This document shows, piece by piece, positions 26,982 through 34,950 of a DNA stretch of 64,000 nucleotides. Position 1 is the first letter of the stretch. Each line of letters opens with the position of its first letter. Where the stretch lies: positions 38,506 through 102,505 of the forward strand of contig JAPLEH010000046.1 in assembly GCA_026391455.1 (NCBI GenBank). The letters run 5' to 3'. Position numbers and translations under genes: made by a program. Origin of the DNA: Bacteroidota bacterium. GTDB taxonomy: Bacteria > Bacteroidota > Bacteroidia > Chitinophagales > Chitinophagaceae. Below the pieces are notes generated by a model. The model worked only from the letters and a program-made list of their open reading frames with translations, was not told where the DNA came from and did no database searches.

Positions 26982-27443
26982 TTATGCGGGTTGTTTTTCC
27001 AGTTGCAAGGCATAGATGGATTTGCCGGCAATGGGAAAATGAATGATCAGTTTGCCATCGTCTTCTATTTTCATCAGGCAGCGAATTGTCTTACCATCGA
27101 GGTAGAGGGTTAAGAATTGTGCTGTAATGGTGAATGTACCTTTCTCGGGTGCGGCGTTGCTCTTCGTATTAGTAGTAAGGAGAAAGGATCCGGTATTGGC
27201 AAACTCCCAGGCTGATTGGGCAAAAAGATCACCGTATGCTTTTTCCAGTTCGGCCTGTTTGGGTTTTAAGGCATCTTCCACAATATTGATGGCGGTGAGT
27301 GTGGTTTTCCATTTGCCCATGATGGTGGTGATATTTTTTGTGTGCGTGGCTTTTTCTTCCGCTGTGAAGGCGCGCTGGTCCTGTGCGGAAAGGGAAACGG
27401 TGAATAACAATAAAACGAGGGTGATAAAAATGGTGGATCGCAT
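26982..27443 (-). CDS. Small exported protein, lipocalin-like
   Basis: A 153-residue product with a signal peptide (FITLVLLLFTVSLSAQ). The mature part has the order helix, GKWKTTLTAI, WEFANTGSFLLTT, GTFTITAQFLTLYL, DDGKLIIHFPI, which resembles a small lipocalin-like domain; this is a guess from strand order. It lies between two other genes for small exported proteins on the same strand, and the next gene upstream (27471-28010) has a similar size and layout, so they may be diverged paralogues. Confidence 0.5.
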   Translation of the reverse strand: MRSTIFITLVLLLFTVSLSAQDQRAFTAEEKATHTKNITTIMGKWKTTLTAINIVEDALKPKQAELEKAYGDLFAQSAWEFANTGSFLLTTNTKSNAAPEKGTFTITAQFLTLYLDGKTIRCLMKIEDDGKLIIHFPIAGKSIYALQLEKQPA

Positions 27444-27470
27444 GGTATTGATTGATGGATGAAAAAAGCG

Positions 27471-28010
27471 TTATTGTTTGGTGGCCACCATTACTGCACT
27501 GCAGATGGTGGATACGGGAAACAGAAAAATGAATTTTGTCGGATCTTTTTTATGCTGGTATACGGCGATCTGTATATCGAGTCCGTCGATAAGGCCCTGT
27601 GGTTTAAAGAGTGCGCCGGAAGAGGTGTAATCGATTGTTTCTGTTTTGGCGTTGGCTTTGATCTGCAGTTTACCGATCAGTCCCAGTTCGGGGCGCTCAT
27701 AGGTATTGGCACCAAAGGCCCATTGGCTGCCACTGAGAAATGTGTTGAGTTCGGTTTGTATCTGCGCGGTTTGTGTATTGGCATTGGGATCACCATAAGG
27801 GCTTACGCAGATGATGTCGCCCATGGTATATGTGGCTTTGGGCAATACGGTTTCCAGTTTCAGTATGGAGTTGTACTCGTTGGTAAGGGTGGTTTGGAGT
27901 TTTTCCATGGTACCCATATTGGCTTCGAGTGTTTTTTGTGCAGGGCTTTGTGTATAGCCGGTCATTAAAGCGCTGCAGAATAACAGCAGGAGTAAAAGTT
28001 GTTTTATCAT
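27471..28010 (-). CDS. Small exported protein of unknown function
   Basis: A 179-residue protein with a signal peptide (QLLLLLLFCSALMTGYTQ). The layout parallels the next gene downstream: a helical start (TLEANMGTMEKLQTTLTNEY), a SQWAFGANTYERPELGLIG segment matching SAWEFANTGSFLLTT, and a C-terminal strand pair (TKFIFLFPVSTIC). The start is placed at the ATG at 28010, which begins the hydrophobic signal directly; an ATG four codons upstream is also possible. Function unknown. Confidence 0.5.
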   Translation of the reverse strand: MIKQLLLLLLFCSALMTGYTQSPAQKTLEANMGTMEKLQTTLTNEYNSILKLETVLPKATYTMGDIICVSPYGDPNANTQTAQIQTELNTFLSGSQWAFGANTYERPELGLIGKLQIKANAKTETIDYTSSGALFKPQGLIDGLDIQIAVYQHKKDPTKFIFLFPVSTICSAVMVATKQ

Positions 28011-28117
28011 ATTTCGTTGCATGAGGATACAAAAATGCGATGGGCCAATGGCGTTTTGGGTATTGCTTTTAGGAAACCGGGTTTTGAGTTTACGTTCGTT
28101 CTTTTTCGAAAAAAAAA

Positions 28118-28135
28118 GCCCCGCGCGGGCGGGGC
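28118..28135 (-). terminator. GC-rich rho-independent terminator
   Basis: GCCCCGC (28118-28124) pairs with GCGGGGC (28129-28135). On the minus strand it follows the gene ending at 28169 and runs directly into nine T. Confidence 0.85.
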
Positions 28136-28168
28136 TGAGGAGAAGGTTTATGGTTAGCAGTTGATCAT

Positions 28169-28492
28169 TTATAATTTGCTGAAGAGTTGCAGTTTACCAT
28201 CCAGTTCGGCGCTGGCGGTAAGCAGGATGCGACCTTTTTTTCCACCTTCATAGATATAGAGTTTATCACCTTCTTCCATTTTAATGGTGGTGACTACATT
28301 TTTCTGCAGGCGATAGGTACCGCCGCTGCCGGCATTGTAAACGGTTACTTCATCGCCGCTGTCGTTTTTAATTTTGATATCATACTTGGTGGCATACACT
28401 TGTACGTAAGAAAAATTGCCGGGTAGAGACATGGCCGGTGCCTGCTGCATGAATACGAATGCGGCCAGGGTTGCTGCGATTATTTTTTTCAT
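28169..28492 (-). CDS. Small exported beta-rich protein
   Basis: A 107-residue product whose ATG at 28492 begins a signal peptide (IIAATLAAFVFMQQAPAMS). The mature 85 residues form several strands (YVQVYATKYDIKIKNDSGDE, TYRLQKNVVTTIKMEEGDKL, GRILLTASAELDGKLQLF). It could be a small beta-sandwich; no family recognised. It is the most upstream gene in this direction before the defence island. Confidence 0.5.
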   Translation of the reverse strand: MKKIIAATLAAFVFMQQAPAMSLPGNFSYVQVYATKYDIKIKNDSGDEVTVYNAGSGGTYRLQKNVVTTIKMEEGDKLYIYEGGKKGRILLTASAELDGKLQLFSKL

Positions 28493-28717
28493 GTGTTTAA
28501 TTTTTATATACACGAAGTACGTGCAGCCGGAGGGTTGGATGCGGAAGGGATTGAGGAAACCGGGGTTTGGTTTGAGGAGGGGGGCCAAATTTGCAAGGGG
28601 CTGTTCGGTATAAGTACCCTGCGACCCCGGGGTTTAAATATTTTGTTCCGGATATTATTAATTCGTTGATATTAAATTTTTTGTGAAAATAATTAAAATA
28701 TTTGTCATACTTAAGTC

Positions 28718-28758
28718 TTACATTTTTCTTTGAAATGTAAAGCCTTAGCCTTACATTT
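28718..28758 (+). promoter_or_regulatory. Three TTACATTT boxes, probable operator of mobile mystery protein A
   Basis: TTACATTT occurs at 28718-28725 and 28751-28758 and inverted as AAATGTAA at 28733-28740; the first two facing boxes form a 16-base palindrome with a 7-base gap. TTTGTCATAC is also repeated at 28701-28710 and 28767-28776. All lie in the 90 bases before the HTH gene, as expected for autoregulation of a toxin-antitoxin operon. Confidence 0.5.
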
Positions 28759-28790
28759 ACTATTATTTTGTCATACCATAAACTTACAAA

Positions 28791-29249
28791 ATGAATAGTA
28801 ATTCGTTGCAAATACAGCAGCTCAATAGCAAACTGTTAGCCTGTGTCAGCTTGCAAAAAGTGGTGCCCCCCCCCACCGGATGGATAAGGGCCATTCGAAA
28901 TGCGATAGGTATGAGTATGCAACAGTTGGGTAAACGCCTAGCCATTACCAAACAAAGTGTGGGGGATATGGAGCGGAGGGAAAAGGACGGTACAATTACG
29001 CTGAAGGCATTACGGGAAGCTGCCAAAGCGTTGGATATGCAATTGGTATATGGCTTTGTACCAATAGATGGTAGTTTAGAAGCATTGATAGAACGTAAAG
29101 CAAAAGAGCTGGCCACTCAAATAGTTTTACGTACATCACACAGTATGAAACTGGAAGAGCAGGAAAACAGTGAACAGCGTATCAAAAAAGCAATTGAAGA
29201 AAGAACGATCAGTATAAAAAACGAAATGCCAAAAAATTTATGGGATTAG
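28791..29249 (+). CDS. Mobile mystery protein A (HTH, likely antitoxin/regulator)
   Basis: The 152-residue protein matches the mobile mystery protein A family: an N-terminal segment ending in a proline run and GWIRAIRNAIGMSMQQLGKRLAITKQSVGDMERRE, an XRE-type helix-turn-helix at about residues 31-80 (KQSVGDMERREKDGTITLK) and a C-terminal charged helix. In known genomes this gene is almost always followed by mobile mystery protein B, a Fic protein, and the pair behaves like a mobile toxin-antitoxin module. Here the stop overlaps the start of B by 10 bases. Repeated TTACATTT boxes upstream suggest self-control. Confidence 0.85.
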   Translation: MNSNSLQIQQLNSKLLACVSLQKVVPPPTGWIRAIRNAIGMSMQQLGKRLAITKQSVGDMERREKDGTITLKALREAAKALDMQLVYGFVPIDGSLEALIERKAKELATQIVLRTSHSMKLEEQENSEQRIKKAIEERTISIKNEMPKNLWD

Positions 29250-29878
29250 ACCTGGCGTATATCGAAGGACAAACACCGTTAGATGAAGATGAGAAAGAAG
29301 GTTTACTTATAGAGACTATTGCCACGCGCGGTGAATTGGATGAATTCGAACAACAGAATATAGAACAGGCCATAGCCTGGAGCATGAGCCGATCCTTCAA
29401 ACCAGAAACCGTATTCACTGAAGACTTTATAAAAGTGGTGCATAAGCGGATGTATGGTAATGTATGGTCATGGGCCGGTGAATATAGACATACCAATAAA
29501 AATATCGGGGTAGATAAATGGCAAATACCAACAGCGTTAAGGTACCTGTTAGATGATGTAAAGTACTGGTACAATAATAAAACATATCTGCCTGATGAAT
29601 TAGCAATCCGGTTCAAACATCGATTGGTGAGTATCCATTGTTTTCCGAACGGAAATGGCCGGCATAGCCGTCTCATGGCTGACATTGTAATAGAGAAAAT
29701 CTTTAACCTGCCTTATTTTACCTGGGGCGCAGCCAATCTGGATACGGGCAAGGTCGGTTTAGAGAAATCAGCTCAAAGCTTAAGCGGGGCTGGTTACCAA
29801 CGTACAACTTATCTCCAGGCTATAAAAAAAGCAGACAAAGGTGATATGCAGCCATTAATTGAATTTGCGAGAGCCTGA
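29240..29878 (+). CDS. Mobile mystery protein B (Fic-domain protein)
   Basis: The 212-residue product carries an intact Fic active site, HCFPNGNGRHSR (about residues 134-145), matching HxFx(D/N)GNGRxxR. Fic enzymes transfer AMP or another nucleotide part to target proteins. An inhibitory-helix-like segment could be present in the N-terminal region (EDEKEGLLIETIATRGELDEFEQQN), which is characteristic of this family. It overlaps the preceding HTH gene by 10 bases, indicating translational coupling. The target is unknown; in this family toxicity has not been shown generally, so calling it a toxin is inference from gene order. Confidence 0.88.
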   Translation: MGLDLAYIEGQTPLDEDEKEGLLIETIATRGELDEFEQQNIEQAIAWSMSRSFKPETVFTEDFIKVVHKRMYGNVWSWAGEYRHTNKNIGVDKWQIPTALRYLLDDVKYWYNNKTYLPDELAIRFKHRLVSIHCFPNGNGRHSRLMADIVIEKIFNLPYFTWGAANLDTGKVGLEKSAQSLSGAGYQRTTYLQAIKKADKGDMQPLIEFARA

Positions 29879-30158
29879 TCCTTCTTTGAATAGTTAAATA
29901 AATAGAACTGGCTGTGAATATAATATCTAAGTATTGAGTGAGTATTCAGCTCCACTTTAGTTAACAAACTCCGCTATTCCTTAAAAAAGATGAATGAACT
30001 TTATTCACGATTAAGATAACTTTTATTGTTGAAAAAAAATCAGTTTAAGGAAGTAAAATGATGGTTCTTTGGAGGTTAAAAATTGTGATATACTTGCTGA
30101 GAAATTGTGGCCCGCTATTCGCGTTAAAATTCAATTTTCTTAAATTTTGAATCTTAAC

Positions 30159-30206
30159 AATCAGTTCCCACATATTCACATCCGGTATGCAGGTTATTTC
30201 ATAATG
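30159..30206 (-). pseudogene. Relic of an XRE regulator 3' end
   Basis: These 48 bases align, with roughly nine differences, to 35932-35979, the 3' end of the XRE gene at 35914-36123. Translated on the minus strand it reads IPDVNMWELIV where the intact gene reads ILDVDMRELIV. Nothing of the HTH part is left nearby. The surrounding 29879-30260 is otherwise AT-rich and without a gene. Confidence 0.55.
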
Positions 30207-30260
30207 GAGAACCTTTTACCTTTTAAATAGGTCCCGGGAGTTTAGCCTGTTTCATACACC

Positions 30261-30554
30261 TCAACCACCATGTTGCCAACAATATCCGTTACTCCTTGCC
30301 TTTCGTTTACATGGAGTCCCTTTTTTAGTAATCGCCTGGCAGCGCCCAACGGAAACCGGCGTGCTGTAGCTGCGTGATTTATTTTGATCCGGAGAAATTG
30401 AATTTTTGGTGGTTACAGTATTGCTATGAATGATCGAGTCAATTGTTTTTTCAAGACGCCTGACACGTTCACGCAACTGATTTGCTTCGCCTTTTTCGCG
30501 GCCGGAACAGGAGTACAATAGTAAAGACAGACAGATGGCGATGATCAGCTTCAT
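30261..30554 (-). CDS. Lipoprotein with C-terminal cysteine-rich DUF5763-like motif
   Basis: The 97-residue product starts with a lipoprotein signal (MKLIIAICLSLLLYSC) followed by a coiled-coil-like stretch (NQLRERVRRLEKTIDSII), a Ser/Asn-rich linker and a C-terminal zinc-knuckle-like motif GRCQAITKKGTPCKR...CWQH (three Cys and one His in the last 26 residues). This C-C-C-H motif is typical of the DUF5763 type; in a secreted lipoprotein it is unexpected. An upstream ATG at 30596 would add 14 residues and overlap the preceding gene by 8 bases. It is coupled to the membrane protein gene upstream. Confidence 0.6.
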   Translation of the reverse strand: MKLIIAICLSLLLYSCSGREKGEANQLRERVRRLEKTIDSIIHSNTVTTKNSISPDQNKSRSYSTPVSVGRCQAITKKGTPCKRKARSNGYCWQHGG

Positions 30555-30588
30555 CCAATTTTTTGAATTTTGTAAATAAATATGGTGG

Positions 30589-31632
30589 TTATTCATTCAT
30601 GGAATCTTTGCCCGCTGTTTCTTTCTTTGCCAGGTATTTATCATATATATGCCTCGACAATGGCCGAAGATTCCGGGTAATATCTAAAGGATGATGACCT
30701 CCCATGGTATAGTACTCTCTTATATTGTTCATACTGATATAAAAGACCACGTTTATTGATCGCTCTGTTATCGTATCCTCCATCATGATCCGTTTAAAAT
30801 TCTTTATCCGTTTTGGATCTAAAGGCAAAAACAGTCTTCCTCTTTTTTCTTCATTGCATGGCACCGCCACATATTCTTCCCCTGCCCAATACATACAACC
30901 GGTGTACATCGATCCATACGGCAACTCCCCGAATTTTTCCTGTCTGCTAATCAGGTACACCACTCCCAGCATAATAGCAAGAAACAAACAAAACACAATC
31001 GCGCTTTTCAATTTGCTATAGGACTTTACCGTTTTTTCTTTTACTGTTTGCACAGTTCCGGGCGGATCAATGATAATGGAGATACTGATACTTCTTTCAT
31101 TTCCCGCTATCAGCAAAGGCGCTGGTGCCGGTTTTTCCGGAGTTGTTTCATTGTTAAGTTGAGTAGCCGTATCATCCGGTTTCTCCATCGTTGAGCTTCC
31201 GGGGTTAACGGGCTCGGTTTCTTTTTCAAAAAATTTTTTGGCCTCATTAAAAGGCCTGGGCCTGAAATCGATCAGCCAGGCCACTAATTCCACATTCACC
31301 AGCGAAGGGTTTTTTATTTCCCTTTTTATAAGGCTTTGAATAGGCCTGAATTTATCTGCGTTCTCTCTCTCTATCAAAAAAGCAAACGTTTTTCCGGCAG
31401 GTGGAATGCCGAAGAAAGAACGTAATGTGTTTTCTTCTTCTCTTTCCCCCTTATTCACCCTTTCCCTGTACACATTGAGAAACTCTTGTCGAAGATTAGC
31501 CGTAGTGGGATGCATTAATAATTGCGAAAGCTGGTTGGCGTCCCGTTTCTCTTCAAAGGATTTTAATATCTGCTCCGCATAGTCTTTAAACAGGAAGTGC
31601 ATGGTGTTGGTATCAACCGGGATTTTTATCAA
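30589..31632 (-). CDS. Single-pass membrane protein of unknown function
   Basis: A 347-residue protein. Residues 1-140 are cytosolic and helical (LFKDYAEQILKSFEEKRDANQL), 140-210 form a Pro/Thr/Glu linker, a transmembrane segment lies near 212-232 (SAIVFCLFLAIMLGVVYLI), and the last 115 residues are outside (SMYTGCMYWAGEEYVAVPC, with a probable disulfide). No family recognised. It is followed, with a short overlap or 34-base gap depending on the start, by the cysteine-motif lipoprotein, so the two probably act together at the envelope. Confidence 0.55.
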   Translation of the reverse strand: MIKIPVDTNTMHFLFKDYAEQILKSFEEKRDANQLSQLLMHPTTANLRQEFLNVYRERVNKGEREEENTLRSFFGIPPAGKTFAFLIERENADKFRPIQSLIKREIKNPSLVNVELVAWLIDFRPRPFNEAKKFFEKETEPVNPGSSTMEKPDDTATQLNNETTPEKPAPAPLLIAGNERSISISIIIDPPGTVQTVKEKTVKSYSKLKSAIVFCLFLAIMLGVVYLISRQEKFGELPYGSMYTGCMYWAGEEYVAVPCNEEKRGRLFLPLDPKRIKNFKRIMMEDTITERSINVVFYISMNNIREYYTMGGHHPLDITRNLRPLSRHIYDKYLAKKETAGKDSMNE

Positions 31633-31671
31633 TTGGAATAACCGGAATTACTGCCGACAAAATAAGATAAA

Positions 31672-31692
31672 ACCGTAATCGCCTATTACGGT
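31672..31692. promoter_or_regulatory. Inverted repeat upstream of the membrane protein gene
   Basis: ACCGTAAT (31672-31679) and ATTACGGT (31685-31692) flank five bases, 40 bases upstream of the minus-strand gene. CCGGAATTAC occurs on both sides of it. A regulator site is plausible. Confidence 0.35.
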
Positions 31693-31888
31693 AAACCGGA
31701 ATTACGGGAATCATTGGAATTATTGGAAGCGTTTGCCAATCAGGCTTTTAGCGCAAGCTATGTTTGCTGTGAAATCAATTGATAGTTGTTAACGGCTATC
31801 GGTTGATTGCTGAGAGCAAAGATCATATCTGATTAACCAGCCTGGGAAGTTGTTAACCCCGCTGTGATCTGCGCCCTTTCTTCCCAAC

Positions 31889-31906
31889 GTAAGAAGCGCT
31901 TCTTAC
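31889..31906. promoter_or_regulatory. Perfect 18-bp palindrome upstream of the small peptide gene
   Basis: GTAAGAAGC followed directly by its inverse GCTTCTTAC, 69 bases before the ATG of the proline-tailed peptide. Its size and symmetry suit a dimeric DNA-binding protein, possibly the response regulator encoded 2 kb downstream. The rest of the 31633-31974 gap holds nothing else I can support. Confidence 0.4.
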
Positions 31907-31974
31907 CCGCCGCCTGCTCCAGTCCCGCGAACTGGAATGGCAACGCTTTTCTAACAATTTAAAAAATCAAAACA

Positions 31975-32166
31975 ATGATTAATCTTTTAATCTGGTTTGC
32001 GGCATTCTTATGCCCCAACCCCTCCCATACACTCGATAATCACGGTAATTGTACCCTGATGCACGGCACCATTTTAACAACGGAAAACGAAACGGGTGGT
32101 GAAACCGGCGGACTTCCAAGACCGCCATTTCCTCCTCCCCCTCCCCCACCCCCTACCGGAAACTAA
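31975..32166 (+). CDS. Short exported or membrane peptide with polyproline tail
   Basis: A 63-residue product. Residues 1-13 are hydrophobic (MINLLIWFAAFLC) and could be a signal or anchor; the middle has two cysteines in all (PNPSHTLDNHGNC) and the tail ends in PRPPF plus a run of eight prolines and TGN. The gene is preceded by a palindrome and followed within 9 bases by a strong terminator, which argues that it is a transcribed unit of its own. It lies just before a TPR sensor kinase gene. No family recognised; coding status is likely but not certain. Confidence 0.45.
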   Translation: MINLLIWFAAFLCPNPSHTLDNHGNCTLMHGTILTTENETGGETGGLPRPPFPPPPPPPPTGN

Positions 32167-32175
32167 ATCCGTAAC

Positions 32176-32203
32176 AGAAAGGCAGAGTTTTCTCTGCCTT
32201 TCT
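32176..32203 (+). terminator. Strong rho-independent terminator
   Basis: AGAAAGGCAGAG (32176-32187) pairs perfectly with CTCTGCCTTTCT (32192-32203) around TTTT, followed by TTATTTATATTT. Confidence 0.85.
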
Positions 32204-32232
32204 TTATTTATATTTAGATAAATTTCTAATTC

Positions 32233-33894
32233 GTGAGGTTGTCGAAACATTTTCTACTCATCATCAGTTTTATACTGACATTAAACTTAGTTGGAAACTC
32301 ACAACAAGCAGTCCAGGAATACACGGACTATGACCGTGGTTATTATTATCGATATTATAACAAACTGGATTCCGCTTTTCTTTATTTTAATCGTTATGTG
32401 AATAACCCAAGTGACACACTTAAGAAAGGGAAGGCCTATAACTATATGGCGGAAATGCAATGGAGTTTGGGAGACCCTTATGGAGCACAACAAAGTTTAG
32501 TGGGCACATTATCAACATTGGATTCGCTAAATCCTAATCACAGAAAAGAAGTAGCACAGGCATATAATCTGTTAGGTAATATAAATGTTGATTTAAAACT
32601 GTATGACCAATCAGTCAGTGATTATCAGCATGCAGTAGCATTATTTAATGGATCGGATTCAGTACTTGAAGCCATGAATGGTATGGCTATAGCACTTCAA
32701 AAGAAGGGAAACTATAAAGGGTCCATTCATATTTATGATTCGATTATAGCGCTAAAACCTTCGGATCCTTTGCTTCTTGCCAGAATAGTGGATAACAGAG
32801 CCAGGACCCAATGGCTTGCCGATCCTTCTTATCAACCATTAGCTGAATTTCATGCGGCATTAAAAATCCGTGTCGACAGCCAGTATGCCCCCGGATTAAA
32901 CGCAAGCTATGCACATTTGTCCGACTACTATGCTGCTACCAATCCCGATTCAGCAATCTGGTATGCGAAAAAAATGCTGCAGATCGCAAAACAAAACAGA
33001 AGTCCCGAAGATATTCTCGAAGCCATTGATAAATTGATCCGGCTTAATACTTCCTCCGAAGAAAAAGTGACCTTATTCAGCGAGCACCAATATCTTAAGG
33101 ATAGTTTACAGTTTTATAAGGATACAACCAATAGTCGTTTTGCACTTATACGTTATGATTATCAAAAAAGCAAAGCGGACAATCTTGTATTACAACAACA
33201 TATTTCCAAACAAAGGTTATACCTATTCGGATTGGGTGTCCTGGCATTTGCTGTGATAACAGCACTCTATATCCGGTACAAGAAACGCAGGAAGCGGATA
33301 AAAGAAGAATCAGAAAAGGCCATCCGGGATTCACAATTAAAAACTTCGCAGAAAGTACACGATGTGGTGGCCAACGGGCTTTACGGTATCATGAATGAAC
33401 TGGAACATACCAACACACTGGACAGGGAGCCATTGATGACCAAAATAGAGGTCCTGTATGAAAAATCCCGGAACATCTCCTACGAAGAATCATTGGGCGG
33501 CGACGCGCTGGAGTACGACCAGGAGATCCATCAGCTATTGAATTCCTACTCGAGTGATAAAACAGCGGTACTTATTGTAGGCAATCAGCCAGCTTTTTGG
33601 AATAAGGTATCGGCCTATCAAAAAAAGGAATTACAGTTGATACTCAATGAGATCATGGTGAATATGAAAAAACACAGCCGGGCCAATAAGGTGGTGATCA
33701 TATTCAAGCAGGAAGCGAACAAAGGCTATATTAATTATAAAGATGATGGGATCGGCTTTGCCCCGGGCTTCGAATTTGGAAATGGATTGAAAAATACGGT
33801 TAGCCGTATAAATTCAATAAACGGAGCCGTTACTTTTGGAAACAGCGGAGAGAAAGGCGCATCCATTGCCTTCAGCTTTCCGCTGGAACCTTAA
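32233..33894 (+). CDS. TPR-containing sensor histidine kinase
   Basis: The 553-residue protein has a signal peptide (HFLLIISFILTLNLVGNSQ), a periplasmic TPR-type helical region (about residues 30-300), one transmembrane segment (329-347) and a cytosolic kinase part. The phosphorylated histidine is in SQKVHDVVANGLYGIMNELEH (about residue 376), and the ATPase domain shows LNEIMVNMKKHS, YKDDGIGFAPG and GNGLKNTVSRI. This architecture is widespread in Bacteroidota and regulates a NarL-like or atypical response regulator. The start is a GTG at 32233, the only candidate that yields the signal peptide. The response regulator gene follows after 4 bases. Confidence 0.85.
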   Translation: MRLSKHFLLIISFILTLNLVGNSQQAVQEYTDYDRGYYYRYYNKLDSAFLYFNRYVNNPSDTLKKGKAYNYMAEMQWSLGDPYGAQQSLVGTLSTLDSLNPNHRKEVAQAYNLLGNINVDLKLYDQSVSDYQHAVALFNGSDSVLEAMNGMAIALQKKGNYKGSIHIYDSIIALKPSDPLLLARIVDNRARTQWLADPSYQPLAEFHAALKIRVDSQYAPGLNASYAHLSDYYAATNPDSAIWYAKKMLQIAKQNRSPEDILEAIDKLIRLNTSSEEKVTLFSEHQYLKDSLQFYKDTTNSRFALIRYDYQKSKADNLVLQQHISKQRLYLFGLGVLAFAVITALYIRYKKRRKRIKEESEKAIRDSQLKTSQKVHDVVANGLYGIMNELEHTNTLDREPLMTKIEVLYEKSRNISYEESLGGDALEYDQEIHQLLNSYSSDKTAVLIVGNQPAFWNKVSAYQKKELQLILNEIMVNMKKHSRANKVVIIFKQEANKGYINYKDDGIGFAPGFEFGNGLKNTVSRINSINGAVTFGNSGEKGASIAFSFPLEP

Positions 33895-33898
33895 ATGT

Positions 33899-34564
33899 AT
33901 GATTGAAAAAGTAATTATAGCCGAAGACCAGGAAAGCGCTAACCTTTCCGTCCAAAAAACAGTAGAGGAATTGCACATCACAAAAATTGACTATGTCTAT
34001 TATTGTGATGATGCCCTCCAAAAGATCAATGCCGCCAGGGAAAAAGGGGAACCTTATGACCTGCTGATAACCGATCTCTATTTTGAAGACGACGGCACCC
34101 ATCAGAAGATCGCCGGCGGATTTGATCTGATCCGTTCGGTACGGGAAATACAGCCGGAAATAATGATCCTGATCTTCTCCGCAGAAAACCGTCCCGCCAC
34201 CATCGACATGCTGTTTAAAAATTATGAAATAGACGGGTATGTTCGTAAGGCCCGGCATGATGCCCATGAACTGAAGACCGCGTTTGAAGTACTTGCCAAA
34301 GGCGGGCAATATTATCCCCGAACACTCTCCCAGCTCATAAAGAAATCGAATACGCATGAGTTTACCGAATTCGATATTAATATTATCCGCTTATTATCCC
34401 GGGGCTATCAGCAAAATGAAATTCCCACTTACCTCAAAGAGCATCATATAAAGCCCTCCAGCCTGAGCATGATCGAAAAAAGACTGAAACAAATCCGGGA
34501 TGATCTGGGCTATTCTAAAAATGAACAACTGGTGCTTTTTTGTAAAGAGGCTGGGTTGCTGTAA
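33899..34564 (+). CDS. Response regulator partner of the TPR kinase
   Basis: The 221-residue protein has a receiver domain (IIAEDQESA, phosphorylated Asp in LLITDLYFEDD, IFSAENRPA, GYVRKARHD) and a C-terminal helical domain starting FTEFDINIIRLLSRGYQQNEI that resembles a LuxR/NarL helix-turn-helix but ends in an unusual form (SSLSMIEKRLKQIRDDLGY). The ATG at 33899 lies 4 bases after the kinase stop. It has no TF target that can be read from sequence; the palindrome at 31889 is a candidate site. Confidence 0.8.
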   Translation: MIEKVIIAEDQESANLSVQKTVEELHITKIDYVYYCDDALQKINAAREKGEPYDLLITDLYFEDDGTHQKIAGGFDLIRSVREIQPEIMILIFSAENRPATIDMLFKNYEIDGYVRKARHDAHELKTAFEVLAKGGQYYPRTLSQLIKKSNTHEFTEFDINIIRLLSRGYQQNEIPTYLKEHHIKPSSLSMIEKRLKQIRDDLGYSKNEQLVLFCKEAGLL

Positions 34565-34611
34565 TGTATCGGACTGCGCAGGAGTAATTCCCACTTTATA
34601 TGTTGTTAGTT

Positions 34612-34689
34612 CAAGCTTGCACCCGCCGACAAAGGATACAACGGGCGAAATATGAACTGGATCGGATTGTGATTTGGTTTGGTAATTGA
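34612..34689 (+). pseudogene. 3' fragment copy of the small basic protein gene at 36269
   Basis: The frame reads RRQRIQRAKYELDRIVIWFG before a stop; the intact gene ends RRQTIQRVKYEPDRIVIWLG. The upstream part is missing. It is the left end of a decayed duplication that continues through the operator-like palindrome at 34771. Confidence 0.6.
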
Positions 34690-34770
34690 GAAATACTTAA
34701 ACCAAAGTCCTAAAAACAGGATCACCCTTTATAGTTTTTCCATTAGTGTTGTATGGTAGATAAATGGATT

Positions 34771-34788
34771 TTGTCCTATCTTGGACAA
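34771..34788 (+). promoter_or_regulatory. Second copy of the hsd-control palindrome
   Basis: TTGTCC-TATCTT-GGACAA, identical over the 18 bases to 36554-36571. The flanking sequence also matches (CATTAGT upstream, ACTGG-TAGAAATTTGAAG downstream against GCTGGGTGAAAAATTAAAAG), but no intact regulator gene follows here. Confidence 0.55.
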
Positions 34789-34837
34789 GTACAAAAAAGT
34801 AAAAAATACTGGTAGAAATTTGAAGCAGCAGGTTTAA

Positions 34838-34948
34838 GAGCTATTGAAGCTGAGAAGCGTAGACTCGTTTAATGAGGCGGAAGCAAAGCTGATTTTACCT
34901 GAATTAACCGATGCTGAATTACAGGATGACGAAAAAGAAATTGTATAA
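34838..34948 (+). pseudogene. Open 3' gene fragment directly before dinD
   Basis: After an in-frame stop, 36 codons are open and end 2 bases before the dinD ATG: the peptide finishes ELTDAELQDDEKEIV. The composition looks coding (charged, low in rare codons), but no proper start is seen. It may be the tail of a gene lost when dinD entered, or a short leader gene coupled to dinD. Confidence 0.35.
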
Positions 34949-34950
34949 TC

